From positions 1 to 64,000 of the forward strand of contig JACPCS010000112.1 of NCBI GenBank assembly GCA_016184455.1: DNA of 64,000 bases, read 5' to 3'. Each line of letters starts with the position of its first letter. The first letter of the stretch is position 1. The notes below the pieces were generated by a model that was not told where the DNA came from, made no database searches, and saw nothing but the letters and a program-made list of their open reading frames with translations. Origin of the DNA: Acidobacteriota bacterium (GTDB lineage: Bacteria > Acidobacteriota > Vicinamibacteria > Vicinamibacterales > UBA2999). Of the stretch, positions 34,218 to 43,686 are shown piece by piece. The position numbers and the translations under genes are program-made.

Positions 34218-35155
34218 TGGACGTTGCGAGCCGCGTCTTCGTCGCTGGTGCCGAAACGCCGATCGGGAGCGCCATTGTGGCGGCGCTGCGGCGGCGCGGA
34301 TACACGCGCGTGTTCGGCGACGACGTATCGGAAGCAGCCCTGACCGATCCCGCAGCCGTCGACCGCTCGTTCCGGCGAGTCCATCCGGAGTACGTGTTTC
34401 AGGCCGCGGGCCGGAGTGGCGGCATCGCATTGAACCAGCGCGATCCGGCGGACCTGATGATCCACAACCTCCGCGTCACGCTGACGGTGCTGGACGCCGC
34501 GCGCACGCACGGCGTGCGAAAGCTCCTGTACATCGGCAGCTCGTGCGCCTATCCGAAGGCGTGCCCGCAGCCGATGCGGCCGGACGCACTCATGACGGGC
34601 CCACTGGAGTGGACGAGCGAGTACTACGCGACGGCGAAGCTCACCGGCATCCGCCTCTGCCAGGCGTACCGCCGGCAGTACGGGGCGCCCTTCATTGCCG
34701 CCATTCCGGCGAATCCCTTCGGCCCCGAGGATCACTTCGACGATGAGAACAGCCACGTGATCGCGGCGCTCATCCGCCGGATGCACGAGGCGAAGGCCAG
34801 CGGCGCGCCGACGGTCGCCGTGTGGGGCAGCGGGGCGCCGCGACGTGATTTCCTCTACGCGGACGACCTCGGCGACGCCTGCGTCTTCGTGCTGCGCCAC
34901 TACGACGGGCTCGACCCGATCAACGTCGGCTCGGGTACGGACACCTCGATCGCGGAGGTCGCGCAGCTGGTCCGCGAGGTCGTCGGCTACGCCGGCCGGC
35001 TCGAATTCGATGCGACGCGGCCCGACGGCATGCCCCTGAAGCTGCTCGACGTCGCACCGCTCCTGGCGCTGGGGTGGCGGCCCAGGGTTCCGCTGCGCGA
35101 CGCCATCCAATTCACCTACGACGCCTTCCTGGCTGTGCAACCGGTGCTGCAATGA
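34214..35155 (+). CDS. GDP-fucose synthase-like epimerase/reductase (SDR) 2
   Basis: A 313-residue SDR close to the GDP-4-keto-6-deoxymannose epimerase-reductase (Fcl/WcaG): FVAGAETPIGSAIVAAL, LLYIGSSCAYPKACPQPMRP, EYYATAKLTGIRLC (catalytic Tyr and Lys), NPFGPEDHFD and NSHVIAALIRRMHEAK. The family epimerises C3/C5 and reduces C4 of GDP-sugars; in heptose pathways relatives act on GDP-6-deoxy-4-keto-heptose. No GDP-mannose 4,6-dehydratase gene is visible in the window. The ATG overlaps the previous stop by 4 bp. Confidence 0.85.
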   Translation: MMDVASRVFVAGAETPIGSAIVAALRRRGYTRVFGDDVSEAALTDPAAVDRSFRRVHPEYVFQAAGRSGGIALNQRDPADLMIHNLRVTLTVLDAARTHGVRKLLYIGSSCAYPKACPQPMRPDALMTGPLEWTSEYYATAKLTGIRLCQAYRRQYGAPFIAAIPANPFGPEDHFDDENSHVIAALIRRMHEAKASGAPTVAVWGSGAPRRDFLYADDLGDACVFVLRHYDGLDPINVGSGTDTSIAEVAQLVREVVGYAGRLEFDATRPDGMPLKLLDVAPLLALGWRPRVPLRDAIQFTYDAFLAVQPVLQ

Positions 35156-35958
35156 CACTTCACGCTGCCGAACGTCGATGCCTCGAGCACGTGTTCACGA
35201 TTCTCGAGCTCAATGGCCTCGGCCACACGGGCGGCTCGCTGTCCGTGCTCCAGACGCTCGTGGCCCTCTATTTCGACGTGGCGCGGGTGGACCCGGCGAA
35301 CCCCGCCTGGCCTGACCGCGATCGCATCGTGCTGTCGAAGGCGCATGCCTGCGAGGCGATGTACGCGGTTCTCGCGGAGCGCGGGTTCTTCCCCGCCGAG
35401 CGATTCGCAGAGTATCTGCGCTTCGGGTCGATGCTGCAGGGGCACACCGAGCGGTGCACGCCGGGCGTCGAATATTCGGGCGGGTCGCTCGGACAGGGCA
35501 TCTGCTTCGCGGCCGGCCTGGCGTACGCCGCGAAGCTGCGCCGCCAGCAGCACCGCATCTTCTGCATCGTCGGCGACGGCGAGTGCCACGAAGGCTCCGT
35601 CTGGGAGGCGGCGATGTTCGGTGCCCATTACCGGCTCGACAACCTCTACGTCGCCGTCGACTACAACCATTACGCCGACCACGCCAACATCTCGGAGCTG
35701 ATGGAGCTCGAGCCGTTCGTCGAGAAGTGGCGGAGCTTCGGGTGGGAGACGGTGTTCGTGGAGCAGGGCAACGACGTCGAACGCGTCGCAGCCGCGTTCA
35801 AGGGCGTCACCGCCGAGGGACGGCCGAAATGCCTCGTCGTGAACACGGTGAAGAACTGTGGCGTGGCCGTCTGGGCCGAGCACCGTCTGCACCAGGCCAA
35901 CGGCCAGCTGCTTCGCGACGGACTCGCCGAGGGGAGGGCGCGGCTGCATGTGGAATGA
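35152..35958 (+). CDS. Transketolase-like protein, N-terminal (ThDP-binding) subunit
   Basis: A 268-residue half transketolase with LNGLGHTGGSLSVLQTL, DRDRIVLSKAHACEAMYA, EYSGGSLGQGICFAAGL and the ThDP motif GDGECHEGSVWEA (from about residue 142) with VAVDYNHY. It works with the C-terminal subunit encoded next. Such split transketolases occur in sugar and vitamin pathways where they transfer two-carbon ketol units. Its place among nucleotide-sugar enzymes suggests a dedicated ketol transfer instead of central metabolism (inference). The ATG overlaps the previous stop by 4 bp. Confidence 0.9.
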   Translation: MTLHAAERRCLEHVFTILELNGLGHTGGSLSVLQTLVALYFDVARVDPANPAWPDRDRIVLSKAHACEAMYAVLAERGFFPAERFAEYLRFGSMLQGHTERCTPGVEYSGGSLGQGICFAAGLAYAAKLRRQQHRIFCIVGDGECHEGSVWEAAMFGAHYRLDNLYVAVDYNHYADHANISELMELEPFVEKWRSFGWETVFVEQGNDVERVAAAFKGVTAEGRPKCLVVNTVKNCGVAVWAEHRLHQANGQLLRDGLAEGRARLHVE

Positions 35959-36889
35959 CCAGGCGTTCCGGAAGATGCGCGAGGCCTACGGCGACGCGGT
36001 GATCGACCTCGCCAGGCACGACCCGCGCGTGCTGTTCGTGTCGGCCGACTGCGGCGCCCACGAGCGCGAGTTCTTCCGCAAGGAGCACGCGGGACGGCTG
36101 ATCGAAATGGGGATTGCGGAAGCGAATTCCGCGTGCGTGGCGGCGGCGCTGGCGTCCGAGGGGTTCAAGCCGCACCTGCTGAACTTCGCCTACCTGCTCG
36201 CCCGCATGTACAACCAGATCGGCCAGACCATCTGCGTCGACGCGTACCCGGTCCGCATCGCGGCGTACTACGCCGGTGTCTGGGGCATCGGCGGCCGATC
36301 CCACAACTGCGTCATCGACCTCGCCTTCATGCGGGCGCTGCCGAATCTGACGATCTTCTCGCCGGCGGACTACTGGGAGACCGCCACGATCGTGCGCCAG
36401 GCGGAGACGATCGATGGACCGACGTATATCCGGCTCGCCGGCGTGCCGACGCCGGTCGTCTTCGACGCGCAGCCGCGGTTCACGCCGGTCCGGCGGATGG
36501 CCGACGGCGCCGACTGCACCATCTTCTGTCACGGCCCGGCGGTGGCCGAGGCGCTGCGCGCCCGGACGCATGCCGGGCTGGATGCGGCCATCGTCAGCGT
36601 CGCGCAAATCAAGCCGCTGCCGGTCGAGGCGATCGTGGCGGAAGCGGCGCGCCGTCCGGCCGTCGTTGTCGTCGAGGATCACTCGCGCATTGGCGGGCTG
36701 GGCGAAGCAATCGCCGCTGCGGTCGCGGAGCACTGCCCGCGGCCGATCGCGCTCCTCGGTGTGCCCGACGTCTTCCCCTGGTCGGTCCTCGGCGAGGAGC
36801 CGGAGGTCTACGGGCGGTACGGCATCGGCGCGCGCGACATCGCCGCCGCGGTCGAGCGTGTGTCTCCATGTACAAACGTATTCTCGTAA
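35948..36889 (+). CDS. Transketolase-like protein, C-terminal subunit
   Basis: A 313-residue partner: the pyrimidine-binding domain with LIEMGIAEANSACVAAAL (catalytic Glu), LNFAYLLARMYNQIGQ, GIGGRSHNCVIDLAFMRALP and SPADYWETATI, then a C-terminal domain ending in VVVEDHSRIGGLGEAI. Overlaps the N-terminal subunit by 11 bp, consistent with translational coupling of an obligate complex. Substrates unknown. Confidence 0.9.
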   Translation: MWNDQAFRKMREAYGDAVIDLARHDPRVLFVSADCGAHEREFFRKEHAGRLIEMGIAEANSACVAAALASEGFKPHLLNFAYLLARMYNQIGQTICVDAYPVRIAAYYAGVWGIGGRSHNCVIDLAFMRALPNLTIFSPADYWETATIVRQAETIDGPTYIRLAGVPTPVVFDAQPRFTPVRRMADGADCTIFCHGPAVAEALRARTHAGLDAAIVSVAQIKPLPVEAIVAEAARRPAVVVVEDHSRIGGLGEAIAAAVAEHCPRPIALLGVPDVFPWSVLGEEPEVYGRYGIGARDIAAAVERVSPCTNVFS

Positions 36890-37809
36890 CCGGCAGCTCC
36901 GGCGTCCTCGGTGCGGCGGTGAGGGCCGTCAGCGCCGAGTACGCGCAATCGGAATTCGTTTTCTTCACGAGCCGCGACTGCGACCTTCGCGACCCGGCCG
37001 CCACGCTGCGGGCGTTCCGCGAGGTCAGGCCCGACGCCGTGCTGCACCTCGCCGCGGTCAGCGGCGGCGTGACGCTCACGCGCGAAAGGCCGGCAACGGT
37101 GCTCCGCGACAACCTGCTGATGACGCTCAGCGTCCTCGAGGCGGCCCGCCTCGTGCCGGTCAGGAAGACGGTGATGACGCTGTCGACCGGCATGTATCCG
37201 CCGGACGCCGCGCTGCCGCTCAAGGAAGCATCGGTGCACGCGGGACCGGCGCACGAGTCGAACTACAGCTACGCCTATGCGAAGCGCCTGATCGAGCCCG
37301 CCATCCGCGCGTATCGCCAGGAGTTCGGCGAGAACGTGATCGGTCTCGTGCCGAACGGCATCTTCGGCGAGCACGACAAGTTCTTCAGCCCGGCGGCCAC
37401 GTTCCTTGCCTCGCTCATTCGCCGCTTCTGCGAGCATCGTGATGATACGGAGCCGATTGTCGTCTGGGGTGACGGCTCTCCGCTCCGCGAGATGACGTAC
37501 GGCAAGGACATGGCACGCGCGTTCCTCTGGTGCCTGTTCAACTACGACGACGCGCAGATCCTGAACGTGGGTACTCCCGAGGAGCGAACGATTGGCGAGA
37601 TGGCGCTGATGATTGCCGACCTGCTCGGGATCGCACGCTCGCGCGTGATGTTCGATCCCGCGAAGCCGGGCGGTGTGTTCCGCAAGACGACCGATCAGAG
37701 CCGGTTCCTGGCGTTGTCCGGGTTTCAGTTCACGCCCCTGCGCGAGGGCCTCCGGCTGACGCTCGACTGGTTCATGGCGCAGTACGGGGCTGCCGCCGCA
37801 TGCCGGTGA
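36868..37809 (+). CDS. NAD-dependent epimerase/reductase (SDR) 3
   Basis: A 313-residue extended SDR, GDP-fucose-synthase-like in its second half. It shows ILVTGSSGVLGAAVRAV, VLHLAAVSGGVTLTRERP, NYSYAYAKRLIEPAI (Tyr-x3-Lys), PNGIFGEHDKF and VVWGDGSPLREMTYGKDMA. It differs from SDR 2 and is a paralogue, not a duplicate. It overlaps the transketolase subunit by 22 bp and the next reductase by 10 bp. Likely a late epimerase or C4 reductase in the special-sugar pathway. Confidence 0.85.
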   Translation: MYKRILVTGSSGVLGAAVRAVSAEYAQSEFVFFTSRDCDLRDPAATLRAFREVRPDAVLHLAAVSGGVTLTRERPATVLRDNLLMTLSVLEAARLVPVRKTVMTLSTGMYPPDAALPLKEASVHAGPAHESNYSYAYAKRLIEPAIRAYRQEFGENVIGLVPNGIFGEHDKFFSPAATFLASLIRRFCEHRDDTEPIVVWGDGSPLREMTYGKDMARAFLWCLFNYDDAQILNVGTPEERTIGEMALMIADLLGIARSRVMFDPAKPGGVFRKTTDQSRFLALSGFQFTPLREGLRLTLDWFMAQYGAAAACR

Positions 37810-38768
37810 ACCCGCGCGCACTCGGCCGCACGGGCCTGACGGTTTCCGAGATTGGTTTCGGGGCCTGGGGGATCGGCGGCACGGCCGACGGCGCCGTCGG
37901 CTACGGTCCGGTGGACGACGCCGTGTCACTGCGGACGCTGGGCCGCGCCCTCGACCTCGGGATCACGTTCTTCGACACGTCGGACCTCTACGGGTACGGC
38001 CACAGCGAGCGCCTGCTCGGTGAAGCGCTCCGCGGCTGGCGGCCGCGCGTCGTGATCGCGTCGAAGGTGGGCATGCTGAACGCGGCGGACGAGCAGGATT
38101 TCTCTCCGCGCCACATCAGGACCGCGCTCGAGCGCAGCCTCCGCCGCCTCGGGACCGACTACGTCGATGTCTACCAGCTTCACGACCCTCCGGTGGCAGC
38201 AATGGCCGCCGACGATCCGGCGCTCGTGGAGCTGCGGCGGCTCAAGCAGCAAGGAACGATTCGCGTGGTGGGGATCTCCGTCAGGTCGCCGCACGAGGCG
38301 ATCGACGCGGTCCGCCGGCTCGGCGCCGACTGCGTGCAGCTGAACTTCAGCCTGATCGATCAGCGAGCGCTCGACACCGGCGCGCTCGCCGAATGTGGCC
38401 GGCTCGGTGCCGGCGTCATTGCGCGCACGCCGTTGTGCTACGGCTTCCTCAGCGGCCGCCTCGACGCGAACCGGATGTTTGGCGACGGTGATCACCGCAG
38501 ACGCTGGCCGGCGGCACAGCTCGCGAGGTGGGCGGACGCGCCGGGACGGTTCGAAGCAATCCGAGCGGCCGACAGCCAGACCGCCGCGCAGTTCGCCCTG
38601 CGGTTCTGCCTCTCCTTCGGTGAAATCTCGACGGTCATCCCTGGAATGCTCTTCGAGCACGAGGTGGAGGAGAACGCGGCGGCGAGCCATCTGGGGCCGC
38701 TGGCGCCGCACTCGGTTCGGGCGGCGGAGCTCGTCTACCAGCAGCACGAATTCTTTGGTGGCCGCTGA
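37800..38768 (+). CDS. Aldo/keto reductase 2
   Basis: A 322-residue AKR with TVSEIGFGAWGIGG, FFDTSDLYGYGHSE (Asp, Tyr), PRVVIASKVG (Lys) and DVYQLHDPP (His). Different subgroup from AKR 1 and closer to the YhdN-like group. It closes the block of sugar-modifying enzymes. Together with AKR 1 it frames two ThDP enzymes, which suggests each carboligation product may have its own reductase (inference). Confidence 0.87.
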   Translation: MPVNPRALGRTGLTVSEIGFGAWGIGGTADGAVGYGPVDDAVSLRTLGRALDLGITFFDTSDLYGYGHSERLLGEALRGWRPRVVIASKVGMLNAADEQDFSPRHIRTALERSLRRLGTDYVDVYQLHDPPVAAMAADDPALVELRRLKQQGTIRVVGISVRSPHEAIDAVRRLGADCVQLNFSLIDQRALDTGALAECGRLGAGVIARTPLCYGFLSGRLDANRMFGDGDHRRRWPAAQLARWADAPGRFEAIRAADSQTAAQFALRFCLSFGEISTVIPGMLFEHEVEENAAASHLGPLAPHSVRAAELVYQQHEFFGGR

Positions 38769-38784
38769 CACCCCTCGATCACAG

Positions 38785-39612
38785 ATGAATCGGACCGGCG
38801 GTCCCCTCGTGAGCATCGTCACGCCTGTGTTGAACGGGATGCCCGATATCCGTGCCTGTCTCGACAGCGTCGCCACCCAGACCTACCCGCACATCGAGCA
38901 CATCCTGGTGGACGGGTGCTCAACCGACGGCACCGTGGAGCTGATTGCCGACTACGCCGCGCGATACCCCGATCGCGTGCGGTTCACGTCTGAGCCGGAC
39001 TCCGGCTGTGGAGACGCCTGGGCCAAAGGCGTGAGGATGGCGCACGGGCAGATTCTCGGCTGCCTCGGGGCGGACGACCTCTGCGAGCCGGGCGCGGTCG
39101 ACGCCGTCGCCGTCTTCTTCCGCGAGCATCCCGACGCAATGTTCGTGCACGGCGGCTGCCGTCAGGTGTGGGGCGACGGCACGGCCGTCATCCATCGCCC
39201 CACACCATTCGACTACCGCACGTTCGTGCGGACAGCGCGGCACATCGCCACGCCGTCGTCGTACTACCGGCGCGAGCTCGTCGAGCACGTCGGACCGGTG
39301 GAGGAGTGCGGCAACGATTTCGAGTTCATGCTGCGCGTGGCACGCGTCTGTCAGGTTCACTCGCTCGACGCCACGCTGTCGACGCTGTCCCGGCGCGTCG
39401 GAACGGCGTTCAACCCGCTCGATCCCGTACGCCGAGCGGTATCGTTTCGCGACGACTACGAGGCCAGCCGCCGCCACGGCGGCGGCCGGCTGTCGCCGAT
39501 CGCGCTCCGGTACTACTGGGCGGCGCTCTCGGCGCGCCTGGGCATTCAGCCGACCTCGCGAATTGCCCGCGGCCTGTCCGCGGCGGCGCGTGCCGTGAGG
39601 GCGCACCGGTGA
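38785..39612 (+). CDS. GT2 family glycosyltransferase
   Basis: A 275-residue GT-A inverting glycosyltransferase: VSIVTPVLNGMPDIRACLDS, EHILVDGCSTDGTVEL and LGCLGADDLCEPGAV hold the nucleotide-sugar site with acidic residues. C-terminal residues about 240-275 are Arg-rich and may touch the membrane. Transfers one residue of the repeat unit; donor unknown. Its stop overlaps the flippase GTG by 4 bp. Confidence 0.9.
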   Translation: MNRTGGPLVSIVTPVLNGMPDIRACLDSVATQTYPHIEHILVDGCSTDGTVELIADYAARYPDRVRFTSEPDSGCGDAWAKGVRMAHGQILGCLGADDLCEPGAVDAVAVFFREHPDAMFVHGGCRQVWGDGTAVIHRPTPFDYRTFVRTARHIATPSSYYRRELVEHVGPVEECGNDFEFMLRVARVCQVHSLDATLSTLSRRVGTAFNPLDPVRRAVSFRDDYEASRRHGGGRLSPIALRYYWAALSARLGIQPTSRIARGLSAAARAVRAHR

Positions 39613-41186
39613 GCATCGTCCCCGCCGCGTGGGTGTCGGCGGCTCGGACCGCGGTCGTCCTGGCCCGCCGCCGCGAGGCGCAGGCGGTGCTGGCGGCCTA
39701 CGGCCACCTGGTGTCGAGTGCGGCTGTGTTCGTCTTCCTCACGCCGATCATTCTCGACGCCGTCGGCGCCGCCGCCTACGGCTATTGGGTGATTCTCAAC
39801 GCGCTCGGCGGCTACCTGCTGCTGAGCGATCTCGGCCTGTCGACGGCCGTCGCGCGGTACACGGCGGTGCACCGCGCCACCGGCACCGCCGACAGCCTCA
39901 GCGCGTTTCTCTCCACCGCGGCTGCTGTGTTCGCCGGCACGGCCGCCGTGATCCTCGCGGCAACGGTTCTCGCGGCTCCGCTGGTGGTCCGCGTGTTCGA
40001 CGTGCCCGCGCCGCTGCAGATGGAGGTGACGGCCGCGGCGCTGATGACGGGCGCGAACGTCGCGGCGCTCCTGCTGACGCTGTTTGTCGCCAACGTCAAC
40101 TACGGGCACAACCGCCTCGACGCCTCGAAGGGGGCGACCGTGCTGGGCCAGGCCGTCATGGCGGCCGCGACCGTGTGGCTGCTGCGTCACGGCGCCGGGA
40201 TCGACGGTGTCGCGGCCGCCACACTGGCCGGGACGCTCACGACGCTCGCCGCGAACGCGATGTGCCTGAGGGCCGGGTGTCGCGACGTCGTCTTCAGCGC
40301 CGCCCGGATCGAGAAGGCTGCGCTCGCGGGTGTCTGGCGCTACAGCCTCCGAACCCTCGTCCTGGCGGTTGCCAACCGCATCGTGAACTACACGGATGCG
40401 ATCGTCATCGGCGTCGCCCTGGGCGCCGCGGCGGTCGCGAAGTACGAGCTGACGTTCCGTCTCTGCTTTCTTGCGACGTATCTGTTTGCCAGCGTCTCGA
40501 TGGCGCTGTTCCCGAGATTTGCGTCCGCGACCTGTGATGCCGGCCACGAGGGCCGCACGCGCGCGACGTATCTGCGCGTGGTTCGGCTGTCAGTGCTCAT
40601 CGCGGTTCCCGTCGGGATTTCCCTGGCGGCGTTCGCCGGGCCGTTCGTCACCGTCTGGGCCGGCCCAGGGATGTTTGCCGGCGGCAGCGTCCTCGCCGTG
40701 CTCCTGGCGATGCACGTGCTGCACGCGATCGGCACGCCGGCGGTGACGTTCCTGCAGGGCGCGGGACGCAACCACGGGCTGATGTACGCGGAAATGGCCA
40801 ACGCGGTCCTGAACCTCGCGCTGTCGCTCGTGCTGGTCCGCTCGTTCGGCCTCGCGGGCGTCGCCGCCGGCACGCTCGTCGCGCACCTCGCCACCTCGTT
40901 CTGGGTGTTGCAGCTCGTGCCGGCCCGGATGCTCGGCCTCTCGCCGATCGCCGTGTGGCGCCATGCGATCGCGGCGCCGCTCGCGCTCGGCGTTCCGGCA
41001 GCGCTGGTCGCCGCGGCCCTGGCGATTCAGCGCGCGGCCGCACCGACGCTGGTGTCCCTGGCGACGGCGAGCGCGGTCGTGGGGGGCACGTATCTGCTGA
41101 CCTACCTCGCGTATGTGGCGATCGGCGGCAGAGGGGCGGCACCTGTGACGGCCGGTGCGCCGGCCTCCGCGTTGAGTCAAACCTGA
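39609..41186 (+). CDS. Wzx-type polysaccharide flippase
   Basis: A 525-residue integral membrane protein of the MOP superfamily with about 12-14 hydrophobic helices, expected to flip lipid-linked repeat units to the periplasm. Family-like regions include LSDLGLSTAVARYTAVHRA, YELTFRLCFLATYLFAS and GRNHGLMYAEMANAVLNL. GTG start overlapping the GT2 stop. Followed within the operon by Wzy-like genes, as in Wzx/Wzy-dependent systems. Confidence 0.88.
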   Translation: MSIVPAAWVSAARTAVVLARRREAQAVLAAYGHLVSSAAVFVFLTPIILDAVGAAAYGYWVILNALGGYLLLSDLGLSTAVARYTAVHRATGTADSLSAFLSTAAAVFAGTAAVILAATVLAAPLVVRVFDVPAPLQMEVTAAALMTGANVAALLLTLFVANVNYGHNRLDASKGATVLGQAVMAAATVWLLRHGAGIDGVAAATLAGTLTTLAANAMCLRAGCRDVVFSAARIEKAALAGVWRYSLRTLVLAVANRIVNYTDAIVIGVALGAAAVAKYELTFRLCFLATYLFASVSMALFPRFASATCDAGHEGRTRATYLRVVRLSVLIAVPVGISLAAFAGPFVTVWAGPGMFAGGSVLAVLLAMHVLHAIGTPAVTFLQGAGRNHGLMYAEMANAVLNLALSLVLVRSFGLAGVAAGTLVAHLATSFWVLQLVPARMLGLSPIAVWRHAIAAPLALGVPAALVAAALAIQRAAAPTLVSLATASAVVGGTYLLTYLAYVAIGGRGAAPVTAGAPASALSQT

Positions 41187-41197
41187 AGGAACGCTCG

Positions 41198-42316
41198 ATG
41201 GCCTATTCAGTGCGCTTCGTGAACCCGCAGGAGCACTACCGCCGGCTCAAGCCTGAAATCGACGCCGCGATCATCGGCTGCCTGACGCGTGGCGATCTCG
41301 TGTATCGCGGCGAGCTGCGCGCGTTCGAGTCGCACCTCGCGGAATTCGTCGGCACCCGGTACGCCGTTGGCGTCAAGAGCGGCTATCACGCGCTGCACTT
41401 CGCGCTTCTCGCGGCTGGGATCGGCCTTGGCGATGAGGTCATCACGGTGGCGCACACGTTCGTCGCCAGTGTGTCCGCCATCGTCCACTGCGGCGCGACG
41501 CCGGTGCTCGTCGACATCGGCGCCGACTACAACATGGATCCGGCGAAGGTCGAGGCGGCGATGACGCCGCGGACGCGCGCGATCATGGTGGTGCACCTGA
41601 ACGGCCGCATGTGCGACATGGCCGCAATCGGGGCGATTGCCGGTCGGCACGGCCTGCTCCTGGTCGAGGACGCCGCGCAGGCGCTCGGCGCCACCTTCGA
41701 CGGACGCCGCGCCGGGTCGTTCGGCATCGGGTGCTTCAGCTTTTACCCGTTCAAGATCCTCGGGGGATTCGGCGACGGCGGGGCGGTGACGACCAGTGAC
41801 GCCCGCATCGCGCAGGCGATCAGCCGGATCCGCTTCAACGGCGAGGACCGCGAGACCGGCGAGTATCACTTTCACGGCTACTCCGCGCTCCTCGACAACG
41901 TGCAGGCGGCCGTGCTCGACGTGAAGCTGGCGCACGTGCCGGCCTGGATTGCGCATCGCCGCGCGATCGCGCAGCTGTACCACGAGCGGCTCACCGACAT
42001 TCCTGGCCTGCGGCTGCCCCCGATCGATGGGCCCCGCCAGACCGACGTGTTTCAGAACTACGTCGTCCGGACGACGGAGCGTGACCAGCTGCGGGAGCAC
42101 CTGAAGACGTTGGGGGTGGAGACGCTCGTCCACTGGGCCCGGCCGATGTGGGCCCATCCGGCGCTTGGACTTGCCGATCCCGGCCTCAGCGACACCGCGC
42201 GTCTGTGTCGCGAGGTGATCTCGCTGCCGATGAGCGCCGAGACGACGGAGGCCGACGTGGCCGCGACCGCTGACGCGATCCGCGCCTGGTTCCTCTCGCC
42301 CGTGAGCGTCGCGTGA
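41198..42316 (+). CDS. DegT/DnrJ/EryC1 sugar aminotransferase 1
   Basis: A 372-residue PLP-dependent nucleotide-sugar aminotransferase. The PLP lysine is present in CFSFYPFKILGGFGDGG, with LVEDAAQALGA as the cofactor Asp region and GVKSGYHALHFALLAAG for the phosphate-binding turn. A ribosome-binding GAAGGA lies seven bases before the ATG. It may aminate the C3-keto uronate made by WlbA, or the 4-keto sugar from the WbpM-like dehydratase. A second candidate is encoded at 50761. Confidence 0.88.
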   Translation: MAYSVRFVNPQEHYRRLKPEIDAAIIGCLTRGDLVYRGELRAFESHLAEFVGTRYAVGVKSGYHALHFALLAAGIGLGDEVITVAHTFVASVSAIVHCGATPVLVDIGADYNMDPAKVEAAMTPRTRAIMVVHLNGRMCDMAAIGAIAGRHGLLLVEDAAQALGATFDGRRAGSFGIGCFSFYPFKILGGFGDGGAVTTSDARIAQAISRIRFNGEDRETGEYHFHGYSALLDNVQAAVLDVKLAHVPAWIAHRRAIAQLYHERLTDIPGLRLPPIDGPRQTDVFQNYVVRTTERDQLREHLKTLGVETLVHWARPMWAHPALGLADPGLSDTARLCREVISLPMSAETTEADVAATADAIRAWFLSPVSVA

Positions 42317-43686
42317 ACGTGACCGAAGGCACGCTGTCGATCGGCGATCTGGCGGGACCGCTCGGTCTTGCGATCATCGCGCTCGCCGCGTGCCTGCTCG
42401 GCGCCGCCATGCTGCGGCCCCGCTGGGCGTGGCCGCTGCTCGTGATCGGCGCGATCGTCGGCAGCGGCCCGAAGCTCAAGGGGTACGTGGTCTACGACGA
42501 GCTGTTCCTGCTCGCACTGGTGGGCGGTGTGCTGCTGGCCGCGGCCGTGGGTGTCGTCCGCGAGCGGCTCACGCCGGCGCCGCGCACGGACACGGCCCTG
42601 TTTGTGACGTGGGCGCTCCTGATGGCCGTGCAGTCCGTGCGGGGGATGCTGGCCGAAGGCGATCCCCGGATCGCCCGCTGGATTGCGATGTACCTGGCGC
42701 TCGCCGCGCTCGCCTGGGTACTGAGCCGCTATCGCGTCGCGCCGCTCCGCAACCGCTATGCAGTCGTCGTCGGCGCGACGGTTGCCGTCTACACGGCCTA
42801 TCTCGCCGCCGGCGCGTACTGGGAGGCGACCGTTGCGCCCGGCGCGCGGTTCTTCGCCCAGGGCTACGTCTGGGCCGGCACTGCCGGCGCCGTGTTCCCG
42901 ACCGTGGTGGCATTCCCGGCGGCACTCCTGCTCGCGGAGCGCCAGCGCGGGTGGATGCGAGCCCTCGGGGTCGCCGGCCTGCTCGTCATCGCTGCGGTCG
43001 CCTGGTACTACGATTCGCGGTACTCGTGGCTGGTGATGGGCGGCTACGTGGTCCTGTGGCTGACGAACCGCCTGTGGATGCTTGCAGGTACGGTCGCCGT
43101 GGCGGCGTCGTTCGTGCTCGTGACGGGCATGGGGCTCACCGCGTCGGACGCGGTCGACTACGTCAGCGACCAGACGCGCACGCTCCAGTTCGAGATCGCG
43201 CGCGACGCGATCGCCGACGACTGGACGCTCGCGGCGATCGGTGCCGGGGTGTACACGCACCGCACCATCCTGCCGCCGTATGCGCAGCGCGCGTTCGACC
43301 GGTACGTCTCCGACGAGACGTTGAATGGCATGTGGCTCGACTACGAAGGACAACCCATCGCGCGCGGGTTCGGCGGCACGTACCGGACGACCGGCCTGCC
43401 GGCATTCTTCATCGATACGGGCATCCTTGGCATCGGACTGCTGGCGGTGTTGTTCATCCTGCGCGCGGTCGCGCTGGCGCGGAGTACGGCCTCGGATCGG
43501 CGGCTCTGGCTTGCGGCGCTGGCCTTCGGCGGAGCGGCCATGCTGCTCCTGAATCCGATCGACCTCGTCCTCTTCTATCTCCTCATCATGCCCGACGGCT
43601 TGCTCGACGAGCTCGCGGGCAGTAGCGCGCGTACCGCCGGGCGCCGCGCGGCAGCGGCCACGGTCCGCGCGGTTCGGGCAGCGTGA
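42313..43686 (+). CDS. Wzy/O-antigen polymerase-like membrane protein
   Basis: A 457-residue protein with about 10-12 predicted transmembrane segments and a larger periplasmic loop (about 300-370: ILPPYAQRAFDRYVSDET, GFGGTYRTTGLPAFFIDTG). Layout fits a polysaccharide polymerase; sequence motifs of Wzy are weak. It follows the flippase-aminotransferase pair with a 4-bp GTG overlap. Confidence 0.65.
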   Translation: MNVTEGTLSIGDLAGPLGLAIIALAACLLGAAMLRPRWAWPLLVIGAIVGSGPKLKGYVVYDELFLLALVGGVLLAAAVGVVRERLTPAPRTDTALFVTWALLMAVQSVRGMLAEGDPRIARWIAMYLALAALAWVLSRYRVAPLRNRYAVVVGATVAVYTAYLAAGAYWEATVAPGARFFAQGYVWAGTAGAVFPTVVAFPAALLLAERQRGWMRALGVAGLLVIAAVAWYYDSRYSWLVMGGYVVLWLTNRLWMLAGTVAVAASFVLVTGMGLTASDAVDYVSDQTRTLQFEIARDAIADDWTLAAIGAGVYTHRTILPPYAQRAFDRYVSDETLNGMWLDYEGQPIARGFGGTYRTTGLPAFFIDTGILGIGLLAVLFILRAVALARSTASDRRLWLAALAFGGAAMLLLNPIDLVLFYLLIMPDGLLDELAGSSARTAGRRAAAATVRAVRAA

